Below are positions 55,301 through 64,000 of a stretch of 64,000 bases of DNA, in pieces. The stretch comes from Ciona savignyi (taxonomy: Eukaryota; Chordata; Ascidiacea; Phlebobranchia; Cionidae), in NCBI GenBank assembly GCA_000149265.1, contig CH002364.1, positions 261,851 to 325,850 on the forward strand. The letters run 5' to 3'. Position 1 is the stretch's first letter; every line of letters starts with the position of its first letter. The position numbers and the translations under genes are program-made. The notes below the pieces were generated by a model, which saw nothing but the letters and a program-made list of their open reading frames with translations, had not been told where the DNA came from and made no database searches.

Positions 55301-58300
55301 ATAAACAAAGGTCAAATAAGAAAAAAATTGCCTAAAATATAATAAAAATTAACAAGTTTTTATTTTTTAAATGTATTAATTTTGGGAAATGAAATAATAT
55401 TGTTTTAACAACATTTCATCGATGTCAGGTTATTCAGGTATATGGCAATGATCTCAATACCTGATTTATTGTTGGATAATAAAAGCAACTTAAAGGGTTG
55501 AATTTAATGGCATATCACTTGCGTACTCACAATACATTAGGAATTGTGCATATTCTTCTATTAAGAAGCTATATAAATGCTTGAATACGTAATAGCATTG
55601 TGAAGGTCAACATTTTATTAAATTTTTCGAATCCTGAATCATTAGAAACAGTGACAGCCCAGCAAACATTTGTGGGGGTTTGTGGCAACTGATTACCATA
55701 AATTGTGAACATATGCTATGTCGAAACGCATATAGCTTTTACCTTCACTTTCTTGCAAAAATTCCACAAATCTTTCAAGATCTTGAATTTGAGTTTGTAG
55801 GTGGTCGACTAGCTTTCCTTTTATTTTGGCGGGATTTACAATCTAAAGAATAATGGTACCGGTATTAATAGAATAAAACTTTTTTTATTTACACGGAGGG
55901 TTTTTATTAAAACTAGGAACCTAGCAGAAAGTAATACACAAGCAATATTTAGATTATCTCGTGCCCGCTGTCAGGTTAAAAATAAAATAACTGACAAGTG
56001 ACCAGTGTTTATGAATATATTATGATAATATATCGACAATTACAATAATATACGAAATACAATTTTTAATAAAACAAAGTTATTCTTTACAACTCAGCTA
56101 AATAAAAATTCATAATCAGACATTTGTACACTGCACGATATTTATAATGTTGTTGTCAAAAGCTTAAAAACAACAAGAATGATTTTAGTAGGAAAGGAAT
56201 ATATATATTACAACTTGGGTTTAACTGTTCAGTGTTTAGAAACATTTAAAGTTCTTTAAGAAGAAAAATGCATTTTTTATAACGTCATATAGATATAAGT
56301 GTTACAAGGAGTCGAAATCTGCATTTCAACAAAACTGAATTTCCTGGAAAATTCTCAATTATCAAAGTGGTTTGTATAAAGGTAAATAAACCAGTAAAAC
56401 TTAAAAAGATATAAAACTTATAAAAACAGAGTGGAAAGTAAGAGAACCAAAAAAATGTAATTGAACCAGAAAAAATAATTACAAAGAGAAAAAAAAGGTG
56501 AAATGTAAAAGAACTAGCAAAATGAACGAAAAAAAATAGATAAAGAAAAGTAAAGAAACCACAAAAAATCTCATAAGTTGTAACACTTATTAACAGGGAA
56601 AGGGGATATATACAGGGACGGGCGAAAACTTCTCATTTATAGAAAATTTCTTCTTGCAATCACCTTTCCACTTGCACCATGTTTATCGTGTACAAGCGGA
56701 TTGCAACCATTTTTTGCTGATTAATTATTCATGAATAAATCAATATATTGGCATTTACACAATGTGCTTTAAAGGGGCCTTGATAGAAATCAAAGCCAAA
56801 CCAAGATGGCGACCAAATTAACACAACACAACAACATAGTTAAAAGCAAAAGAACCATCTGGTATAGAGATTATCGGTGAGAACTCGTTGTTTTACCAGT
56901 GGCACAACAACATGTAACATTAGTGGTGTCAGGGGTATAAGATTCAATTTTCCAGTATATGATTTAAACATAAATAGTTAAGAAATATCTAAGGTTTTAG
57001 AACCATACCAAATCATATTTTGCACTTATGCAGCACTAGTAAATATCATTATGCTAATGCATTTCCGCATGTAAATATGTAAATTTCTATGATGCTGCAT
57101 ACATCATTGGGATGTTAGTTCAGTATTTTTAAGTATATAATCTTTTTAACACAAGAACTCATAACACAAGAACTGAAATTACAAGAACGAAGAACCCAAA
57201 ACAGAAGTACCTAGAAACTTTTTTTAAACCAAAAACCCATAATTGATATCTACCTCTGCGACTGCTTCATCCACTCGACTCTTTAGAACATCAACAGAGG
57301 TATGAGCGAAATCCTCTTCATTTACTTGCAGGTTCAATTTGCGAGTTAGCTGTTCCAACAACGCTTGTTGCTTCTCCAGTTGCACCGACTGGGGAAACAC
57401 TTCCTGCTCCCTGGGTTAGACAACAATTTTTATTAATAAAATTGGCTTAACAACAAAAAACATGAACCAATCAATTAATATCAATTAAAAAAAATTTAAC
57501 CAAGAGGCAGAAAAAATAATTCAAACATATAAAAATATTAAATATGAAAAACTATAAACCAATCACTGGAAATTCACATTGAATTGCAGCACAATATATT
57601 TCTGTACTTATGGTTTACAACATGGTATTTAAGCAATGATAGACACATGGAATCACAGAGCACATTTAAATATCTACCGTACTTAAATAGATAGTGGCTT
57701 TATTTAATTAACTATCAAAGATACCATATCAAGTCCCAATAAACTACAAAATAGTCAAATGTTTTTAAACTTCTTCCTGCATTATCTAACATTATTGTTT
57801 TGTGTGCTGTATTCTGGATAAATCCTTATTTTTATGGTTGTTTAGTTACCTATCACTAAAATCTTTAAAAATGTTTAATGTCGCCATAATCAAGCGTGAC
57901 GCCAGGACATCATAAGCTTTGGACACACATTGAAATAAATACTTAAGATTTGCCGTATTACTACAATATTACACCATAACCCTAGCCCTACACTTCTAAT
58001 ATTCGTAAACCATTCTAGAAACACCTCATTTACTATCCAACCTCACCCCATTTCCTTCTAGTATATGAAATGTATTTTCTCATGTTATTATGGTAATTTT
58101 TTAACATTAAATACAAAGTAGGGTAATTATTTTCTGGAGGGTTGTGTCTTCCTGCCCCAAACTGTCACTTTTTAGGCAGACTTGAACCTTTTATAAAAAC
58201 TTTAATGCTCAATCTGATTGTCACATTTTTAAACGTTTAAAATATCATTCCTTTACGCGTTTAAAATATCATGCCACATTTTTAAACTGCTTGTGTGGGT

Positions 58301-60624
58301 CACTCATATACTTAGGCAGAAGCTACTATACTAGCGACCCAGATAAAGACAAACAGGGCATGTGGTTTAAGTTATTTAATGGATGTTCCAACTTTAAGAA
58401 TATTTAATGGCTGTTCTCAAAACTGATTAGGCTATTCAATTTGTGTTTATATACAGTCTATGGTATATTGGACTCTGCATGTAACCATATTATTGTAATT
58501 GTTGAATCATAATTATTATTTATTCATTTCCATATTTATCAAATAATAACAAATCAGTAAATCAGTAATTGATGCTCACCTTAAATTTTTAAAATACACT
58601 GCACATTGCATACCTGTTTAAACGCAAAGGATTCAAAATCGTTGAGTTGAGCTTTTAACTCATTGATGATTATTTCATGTTTTTCACGAAGTTCTTGGGT
58701 CATTGACTTCTTGGTATCGTCATCGCTGCTATCGATCTGCAAGAGAGAACTTGGATGGGTAAGCGGATGGGTAGGTGAGTGCAGTATGATAAAAAAAAGT
58801 ACTTTTTTATAAAAAAATATGTGTAACAGTAAAAATATTGGCAATTATTACATGACCTCTTGCCATAATTTACAGGTACTATAACAATGTGTGTTTATAT
58901 ATAATTATATTACTGCATTATTTGTTTAACCCATTAAACAACTGGGTGCAGGCAACATACGAACTGCCTTGACCAAGAACATAACTGACAGGGGAACACA
59001 ACTGACTACATTTTGCTGGGAGTCTAATGTGCGTCAAATAATTTAACTGGTCATACATTAAACAAAAATGTAATTTAGCCTTTCTTAACTCCAATAAGCA
59101 CGTGATGAAAACAATGGGCTCAAAATGTGCAGAAGGAAGATTTTTGATGTTTAGTATTTGAGCAAGCTTTTCAGAGCTGTCAGTATATGTAAATACGGCG
59201 TGCACCTTTAATGTGGCTACACAAGGAACATAGATAGGCCTATGCAAGTTGAAGCTTTAACTCAAGTAAAAAGTTATTAACCTCCGAATTCTGACGAACT
59301 ATTTGTTGGTCAACGCATCCTTTGTGAGCGAATTCTTCAAGTTCTTTAAGCAGAAGATCTTTTTCATTTGGAGGAGCTTCTGTAATTTGGTGTAGACGGA
59401 ACTGGATCTGCAGGAAAATTATGTTGGTGACTTGGATATTTACATTATAAAAGATAAAAAAATAGCACCAGAAATAAAATTTTACTGATTTTTATACTTG
59501 TAGACAATGCACTAGTAAATATTTGGGTTCTCTAGAAACTTGGCTAGGATAAAAAAAATGTTAGTTACCACAATTACACAAGGAACATTTCCAGATAAAG
59601 ATAATATGGAAATACTGTGCGAACCCTTGTGGATAAATACAAACACTTACAAATAAGTATAATAATGTAATTTCTAATTGTACACATGAACAAATATATT
59701 TTATTTATCACAGCCTGGTCCTGATCTGGTTTAGTGTATTTATTTAGGCCATATATTTTTATCTGCACGTAAAAATTTTAAAATTATAAAAGTATGTAAA
59801 TAGGTAGGCTATATAGATATACATTCGGTATCGCCATACAATTAGATAGAAATGTTCATCTACCTAATGGTACGGCTGTATATTCAAATTTATTGAACAA
59901 CAGTTAAGATTTGCACAAATGAGGTAAAAAATGACTTCACAGACAGATCTTGAGATTTAAACTTAGTCTCACCTGTGCAAATCTTGTGGTCAATGAGAAG
60001 AGAGAAGAAGCAAGTTGCTCTTTCTCCTCCTCAAGTTGGAAGATTCGATCTTCTTCCATTCGTTTCGGCTCCGACATAATGGGCAGGTCCGGTGATGCGG
60101 AGGCTCCTACGATCAAAGACAATAAAGATAAAATATTCAGTTTCACAGCATGGTGGACATCTACCAAAGGTTGTTGGATCGGAACTATTACTTGTTTGAT
60201 TAGTTTTACACACTATATAACCTTGCTGCATACATAACTTTAGCGGAAAATGCTAAAAAATAGTTGAATTAAAGTTGATAAACAAAACACACATCGCCAG
60301 CGTCAGATACCCTCGCGCCCACCGTCTGGTTACCAAAGCTATTGCAGTATGTTGTGTATAATTCATAATTTTCTTCAAATTGATAGAAAATATCTTTCTA
60401 CTGGCTTTAGGCAATGCCCGTTCAATGCCTTGCCCAAGGACACAACCGACTCTCTAGCAAACAGTTTTAAAACTGCACACTTTGGCTAAAAGGCGACGGA
60501 CTAATCCACTAAGCCAATCGGTCGGACATCTTATCTAATTATAGAACACATAGGCCTACTGACCTAATGGTGGCCACCTCTCTTCATGCATAGGTGGAAA
60601 ATCGTCACTTGATGATAAATCCAT
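49342..60624 (-). CDS. RUNDC1: RUNDC1-like coiled-coil and RUN-domain protein
   Basis: Exons (minus): 60564-60624 (ATG at 60624, MDLSSSDDFPP), 59973-60106, 59282-59407, 58614-58736, 57254-57410, 55743-55842, 55127-55239, 53388-53497, 52339-52488, one or more in the gap, 50888-50979 (cut by the gap), 50584-50728, 50050-50135, 49342-49565 (stop). The N-terminal half is coiled coil, including the recognisable SLTTRFAQIQFRLHQITEAP and LEEFAHKGCVD stretches; the C-terminal half is a RUN domain (SALISPISCLLPRS, HPWELFLEYYEL, SLLEAIHLVVKDHDPLKRG, YVARTGMEG, FDLPVDVAVRPFKNMSDAF). This order fits RUNDC1; RUN domains commonly bind small GTPases or act in membrane traffic. All junctions agree in phase except 58614/57410. 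The identification is from memory of the family. Confidence 0.85.
50245..50530 (-). mobile_element. SINE-A copy
   Basis: CATGAATGGGAAAACCAAGGG, CAATTGTCAGATCACCTCGC, CTATTGCAGTGTGTTGTGTAT, CATCTGAAAAGCGATGAAC. In a RUNDC1 intron. Confidence 0.85.
50740..50830. repeat. GT-rich imperfect short repeat
   Basis: Imperfect repeats of GATGTGGGGG(C)GATGGG in a RUNDC1 intron, just beside the 50584-50728 exon. Confidence 0.5.
50980..51488. other. Assembly gap, 509 N
   Basis: Cuts a RUN-domain exon of RUNDC1 (its 3' part is at 50888-50979) and the head of a SINE-A that resumes at 51489. Confidence 0.98.
51489..51685 (+). mobile_element. SINE-A copy, head lost in gap
   Basis: TGGGCAAGGCACTTCGCGAAC, CCCAGCGGATTAATGGGTTCT, AGTGGGCGCAAGGTAGTCTG, CATTCACAAAGATAAACATG. 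Confidence 0.85.
52030..52285 (-). mobile_element. SINE-A copy
   Basis: AGGATATCCATGTTTATCC, GGAAAACCAAAGGAGTTAG, CACGGGCAATCGTAAGATTTC, AACCCTTCAGCTAAAAGGTG. The middle is shortened by about 50 bp. Confidence 0.82.
52494..52920. repeat. ~30-bp minisatellite
   Basis: About twelve copies of ATGGCTTCGATCTATAGATATCTTATATAT-type units (period 30-32 bp), each containing the palindrome ATCTATAGAT. It begins 6 bp outside the RUNDC1 exon 52339-52488 and runs upstream through the intron. The long open frame across it is translated repeat. Confidence 0.95.
54283..54587. mobile_element. hAT-like MITE, 305 bp
   Basis: Ends CAGTAGTCCGCAACC and the complement of CAGTACTCTGCCACT; imperfect 8-bp flanks GTCTAGCC and CTCTAACC. 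GGGGCAC and CGCGGCA motifs occur near each end. In a RUNDC1 intron. Confidence 0.65.
55905..55985 (-). mobile_element. SINE-A fragment
   Basis: AATACACAAGCAATATTTAG, ATTATCTCGTGCCCGCTGTC, AGGTTAAAAA match the 3' third of a minus-strand SINE-A. Confidence 0.5.
58920..59005 (-). mobile_element. SINE-A fragment
   Basis: AACCCATTAAACAACTGGGTG, CAGGCAACATACGAACTGCC, TTGACCAAGAACATAACTGAC. Confidence 0.55.
60290..60535 (-). mobile_element. SINE-A copy
   Basis: CGCCCACCGTCTGGTTACC, AGCTATTGCAGTATGTTGTG, CCTTGCCCAAGGACACAACC, TTTGGCTAAAAGGCGACGG. Located in the first RUNDC1 intron. Confidence 0.85.
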
Positions 60625-61205
60625 TCCATTGATTAAATATTGAACAATTACAAAAATTTTAACATTATAAATATTATAGTGGTCTTATATCACTAGGATT
60701 ATTATAGTCCTGTAAGGATGAAATTATAAACTGTAGGGATGAATGAAAAATATCAAATTATTAATAAAAGCAATTTAATATAATTAGAACAGTATATAAT
60801 TAAAAAAATCTGGCCGGTTAAGTCTACAGTAGAACATCAGATTAGCAGCTGAAAGGTTGTTTAATCAAAACCAGAAGCTGACTGTTCAGTGGTGTTCTTT
60901 AGTGGGAGAAAAAGATGTTGTTTTCAACTGAAAAATATAGCGATTGAATCGAATACACTAAATGACCACAATTATTCTGTTAAAACTAAACTGTGCCAGT
61001 TATCTAATGATATCACTTTATTAAACAGTTTTTAACCATATTGATTAAAATAACACATTTAATCAGCAAATTTAAACAACTCCTCTATACATGAAAAGTT
61101 TTGGAAAGATAATTGTACAAATAGCTAAAATGGGTATACTGCTTATACTTAGCTATTGGTATTCAGCGATTATTGAACTGAATTGACTGATTGGTGCTAG
61201 GTAGT

Positions 61206-62096
61206 CTACACGATTTTATTAAAACCCCTATTAAGGATTTTTAAAGGCATAATATTCCCAATTGGTTTTAAGCAAATCGGGCATTCACAATTTGAATTAG
61301 TAGCCAATGAAATTGCTACACAGTTATAACAATGCGCGTGAATTTTACAATTACTAGTGTGTGGCATTATTGGTACCTTAGCACAATAAGAGCATTTGTC
61401 ATATATTTCTTCAAGTGCTTTCTCAGCAGCTTCTTTTTCACTTGGTTTAAATAATATTTTCCTTGCTAAAGACCTTAGTTTATCTATGTTAACGTAGGAG
61501 AAAAAATAAACAGCAGTTTCAGCATAACCATGCCAGAGTATTTCACGACTAACAGTTGGGAAGGTCACGTTACGCTCAGGCGGGTTTGGTTTGTCATAAA
61601 CCGTTTTTAATCCTAAAACACGAAGCAGCAGTGAATGGTAATCACCTTGGCGAATAAACCAAACAAAATTAAATAATGTTGCAAAACCACAAACTTTTCT
61701 TATAAATTCTACAAGTTTAGAGTCATTTACAATTCCAGCTTTCTTAAAATTTTCACATCCATAGTTCAACAGCATAATCCCGCACCATAGTTTCAGAAGT
61801 TTAAGGGATTTTGTGTGATATTTTATACCCAGCAACTTTTGTCCAATAGTTTGTCCAGATTTTAACAAAGTTTGATGCAGCAGCAAGCCATATAGAGTTG
61901 TCCGAACACATGGTTCTAGTTTAACAGCAGCTGATTCAAATATTGGATAACGAAAACACTCAGTTAGCTTATTGGAGAACTGTTGCATCAGGTAATCATC
62001 CAAATGGGACATGTCAAGTTGAGCAACTCTAAGCGCAGGTGGTAGATCCATGGTTTGGGTGTCTTCATTCTTATTTTCAATAGTTTGCCGCGGCAT
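61206..62096 (-). CDS. PEX2: Peroxin-2, RING E3 ligase of peroxisomal import
   Basis: A single uninterrupted frame of 296 residues. The N-terminus has the PEX2 signature LRVAQLDMSHLDDYL (22-36). Membrane-associated hydrophobic stretches lie at about 100-150 and 190-205, with the conserved REILWHGYAE (184-193). The C-terminal RING has C235-x2-C238, C250, H253, C256, C259, C272, C275, with the family hallmark PxMPHT (242-247). PEX2 works with PEX10 and PEX12 in the peroxisomal membrane to monoubiquitinate the receptor PEX5 for recycling. Length is close to the usual ~300. The first ATG gives the expected start. No intron is seen, unlike its neighbours. RUNDC1 lies 580 bp downstream on the same strand; nothing indicates co-transcription. 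Confidence 0.95.
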   Translation of the reverse strand: MPRQTIENKNEDTQTMDLPPALRVAQLDMSHLDDYLMQQFSNKLTECFRYPIFESAAVKLEPCVRTTLYGLLLHQTLLKSGQTIGQKLLGIKYHTKSLKLLKLWCGIMLLNYGCENFKKAGIVNDSKLVEFIRKVCGFATLFNFVWFIRQGDYHSLLLRVLGLKTVYDKPNPPERNVTFPTVSREILWHGYAETAVYFFSYVNIDKLRSLARKILFKPSEKEAAEKALEEIYDKCSYCAKVPIMPHTSNCKIHAHCYNCVAISLATNSNCECPICLKPIGNIMPLKILNRGFNKIV

Positions 62097-62389
62097 ATTT
62101 CAATTTCATGCCAAATTAATGAAATGGCCGAACAGTCAAATGTTTATGGTGCTTGACAATTACCCATAAATACCTAAACACAACATACAAATTAGATTTT
62201 TAACTAATTAACCACGTACGTAAGTTATTATTTTAAGATGTATCGCAACATTTATAAGGTCTTCTGGTGGGGGTAGCGAAACCCCCTTAATAATTGTCTA
62301 ATTCTTTTGAACGTTGTTGGTGCAGAACCGAACCAAGTCGAGCATGGTAACTGGTTTAAACAAAAAGTGTTGCAAGGTTGTCTCTAATT

Positions 62390-62590
62390 ACTACAGGCTT
62401 GCACTACAGGCTTACAGGCTTGGCTTGGGCAACACACTTAGGTCGTCTGAACTCATTGGATTAATAATTTAAACTTAAACAGTGCAACGTCAATCACTTA
62501 CGTTACAACACACTGCAATAGTAACCCGATTGTGGGCACGGCGTTATATCGAGTTTACGCAAAGATCCTACACGTTAATAAAACATTAAG
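62390..62590 (+). mobile_element. SINE-A, degenerate
   Basis: CTTGGCTTGGGCAACACACTT, ACTCATTGGATTAATAATTTA, ACAACACACTGCAATAGTAAC, CGATTGTGGGCACGGCG match in order, with deletions. Confidence 0.55.
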
Positions 62591-63139
62591 ATATTATCAT
62601 TGTATTCCAAAAACAACATCCAATCGTCAAACATTAAACCTTTAAAAGTGTCTTCGCTAATAACTTAGGCCCCCAAAATAGAAATAATTTTGTCCTTCCC
62701 CTTCAACAACTCTCTGTGGGAATTTTTCGATGCCATACAGCTTCTACCACAACTTTAACCCGAGTATCGGGTGTTTTTGCTTGTTTGCCAACATAGAGTA
62801 CTAATATATATATAAGTTTGTTCCACTCCGGATGTTAAAGGACAATCGTCATCAAGAACCGCCGACGTCAAACATGACGTCGGTAGTTCGATATCGTCAG
62901 ACGATCACCACAGTAACAGCGATCCAGATTCACCGATGGTAACAAATAAATTCCACCCAGGAAGTGAAGTAGATAAAACGACCTAAATAAAAGTGACGTA
63001 AAAATGGCCGAGAATTAAATGAAACGACAGCTAAGCAGACGCTTGTCATTGGACAGTTTGATGCTTAAATAAAAAGTTGAATCCGAGTCGCCGAATCAAT
63101 CAAAGGTTGAACATAGTACGCCAAACAATAATAAAAGAA

Positions 63140-63440
63140 ACTCAACATTTGTCCGACCGGTTAGTGTGGTGGTTTAGTTCGGTGTCTTTCAGCCGAAAGG
63201 TTCAGATACGAAACTGGCCGATAGCTAGTCGATTGTGTCCTTTGGTAAGGAACTTAACGAACATTGCCTTAACCCACCGATTAATGGGTTCTATCAAAAT
63301 AAAGGAATGTCTAATTATTTAACACACGGCAATAGCCCAGGTAACCCGGCGATTGGCGCGAGGTGATCTGACGATTGTCCGTGTGTAACCCCCTTGGTTT
63401 TCCCATTCACCGGAATAAACATGAATTTCCTATTCTATCG
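63140..63440 (+). mobile_element. SINE-A copy
   Basis: Head CCGACCGGTTAGTGTGGTGG, GTCTTTCAGCCGAAAGGTTC; body TGTCCTTTGGTAAGGAACTTA; CCCGGCGATTGGCGCGAGGTG; tail CCGGAATAAACATGAATTTCC. Confidence 0.87.
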
Positions 63441-63565
63441 TATCCAAAAGCTTAATTTATTAAAATGAATATGTGCCATGTCGACTTGTGTTAAAGCGTT
63501 TTAAGAGTTAAAATACACAAAAATAATCGCAGGTTAAATATTACGACCAAATTTTATCTTTGTAG

Positions 63566-63897
63566 GTCAAATTTAAAGACGTGTTTGTTTCAACCACGAA
63601 AAATCCTCGAATCAGAGAAGAATACGAAATCATTAAAAAAAGAAAACTCTCGCCGGCAAACTTTAAATCAGGAAAAACGATCAATAATTCTCGTTTCCGT
63701 ATAAGTTTTAGCATGAGGAAGCACAAGAAGTAAGTGGTTTTTTACATTGATCTACATTTTTGTTTTAAACCAATCATATTAAAATTATAAACTAAATGTA
63801 TATAAACACATCTTAAACTGGTCTTTAATTTGCAGAAATATTCGGAGTGAAAATAATGTAAAACCGACAACATTAACAGATGTTCTGTCAAATAAAG
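63566..63897 (+). CDS. Two linked exons of an unidentified gene, cut by the window edge
   Basis: Exon 63566-63729 (after TTTGTAG, before GTAAGTGG, phase 0 to 2) and exon 63836-63897 (after TTTGCAG, before GTGGG) join in frame. They encode a basic stretch with VKFKDVFVSTTKNPRIREEY, KKRKLSPANFK and RFRISFSMRKHKK, then SENNVKPTTLTDVLSNK. The lysine/arginine clusters could be nuclear localisation signals. A further 5' exon may lie near 62841-62938, and the 3' part is outside the window. I do not recognise the family. Confidence 0.55.
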
Positions 63898-64000
63898 GTG
63901 GGTGGTTCGACTTGTGAGGCTATTGGATTTATCTAATGGTCGTATTTACAATTTAACTATTTCAACAGCTGCTTGTATAATTGCAGCACTACACATAATT

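Larger units (their letters stand above)
62097..63565. other. Upstream region of PEX2 and of the right-edge gene
   Basis: Contains a degenerate SINE-A (62390-62590) and a good one (63140-63440). A possible acidic, Ser-rich exon near 62841-62938 (SSDDHHSNSDPDSPM before GTAACA) would join the 63566 exon in phase, but its acceptor is not clear. Confidence 0.4.

Noticed and set aside
60564..62096. PEX2 and RUNDC1 as a tunicate operon
   Set aside because: They are on the same strand but 580 bp apart. Tunicate operons usually have almost no spacer, and I saw no trans-splice acceptor evidence.
1..64000. CRISPR arrays, bacterial operons, rRNA genes
   Set aside because: No direct repeats with unique spacers, no ribosome-binding-site-led gene strings and no rRNA-like sequence were seen; all genes have introns or eukaryotic family features.

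Overview
The window looks like nuclear DNA of an ascidian tunicate, most likely Ciona or a close relative. It is AT-rich, has small multi-exon genes with GT-AG introns, and is packed with short repeats. Two genes resemble the small secreted antimicrobial-peptide precursors known from Ciona hemocytes. A tRNA-derived SINE occurs more than 20 times, in both orientations. Three runs of N (18662-18761, 38148-38333, 50980-51488) show it is a draft scaffold. The species call is inference.

Layout, left to right. 1-3000 is a tandem array of a ~490-bp unit full of short palindromes. 3390-5210 is a second array of a ~340-bp unit, interrupted by a TTAA-flanked MITE. 5210-8180 is repeat debris. 8183-16372 is a large palindrome holding two head-to-head, near-identical antimicrobial-peptide genes. 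Its right arm is split by a 2.9-kb Kolobok-type transposon that carries a THAP-domain ORF and a P2X7-ballast-like zinc-binding ORF, and that transposon is itself split by a 565-bp element. 17297-24943 (+) is a multi-exon coiled-coil protein gene whose first coding exon is duplicated beside an assembly gap. 26371-38525 (-) is a complete-looking classical cadherin: signal peptide, furin-cleaved prodomain, five EC repeats, one transmembrane segment and a catenin-binding tail. 40741-44725 (-) is a secreted/ER cyclophilin. 44726-49341 is intergenic and contains hAT-type elements. 49342-60624 (-) is a RUNDC1-like coiled-coil plus RUN-domain gene. 61206-62096 (-) is an intronless PEX2. The right edge holds two linked exons of an unidentified + strand gene.

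The most notable observation is in the cadherin. Three consecutive exons (30856-30968, 30047-30156, 29487-29596) each encode the membrane-proximal cysteine pair and the first part of the transmembrane helix, with identical splice phases. Their lengths are all 2 modulo 3, so only one can be used per transcript if the tail is to stay in frame. This predicts three cadherin isoforms differing only at and next to the membrane.

The protein genes are not an operon and share no obvious pathway: adhesion (cadherin), protein folding in the secretory route (cyclophilin), Rab/membrane-type adaptor (RUNDC1), peroxisome import (PEX2) and innate defence (peptide pair). All exon boundaries were read by hand from splice signals and reading-frame continuity.
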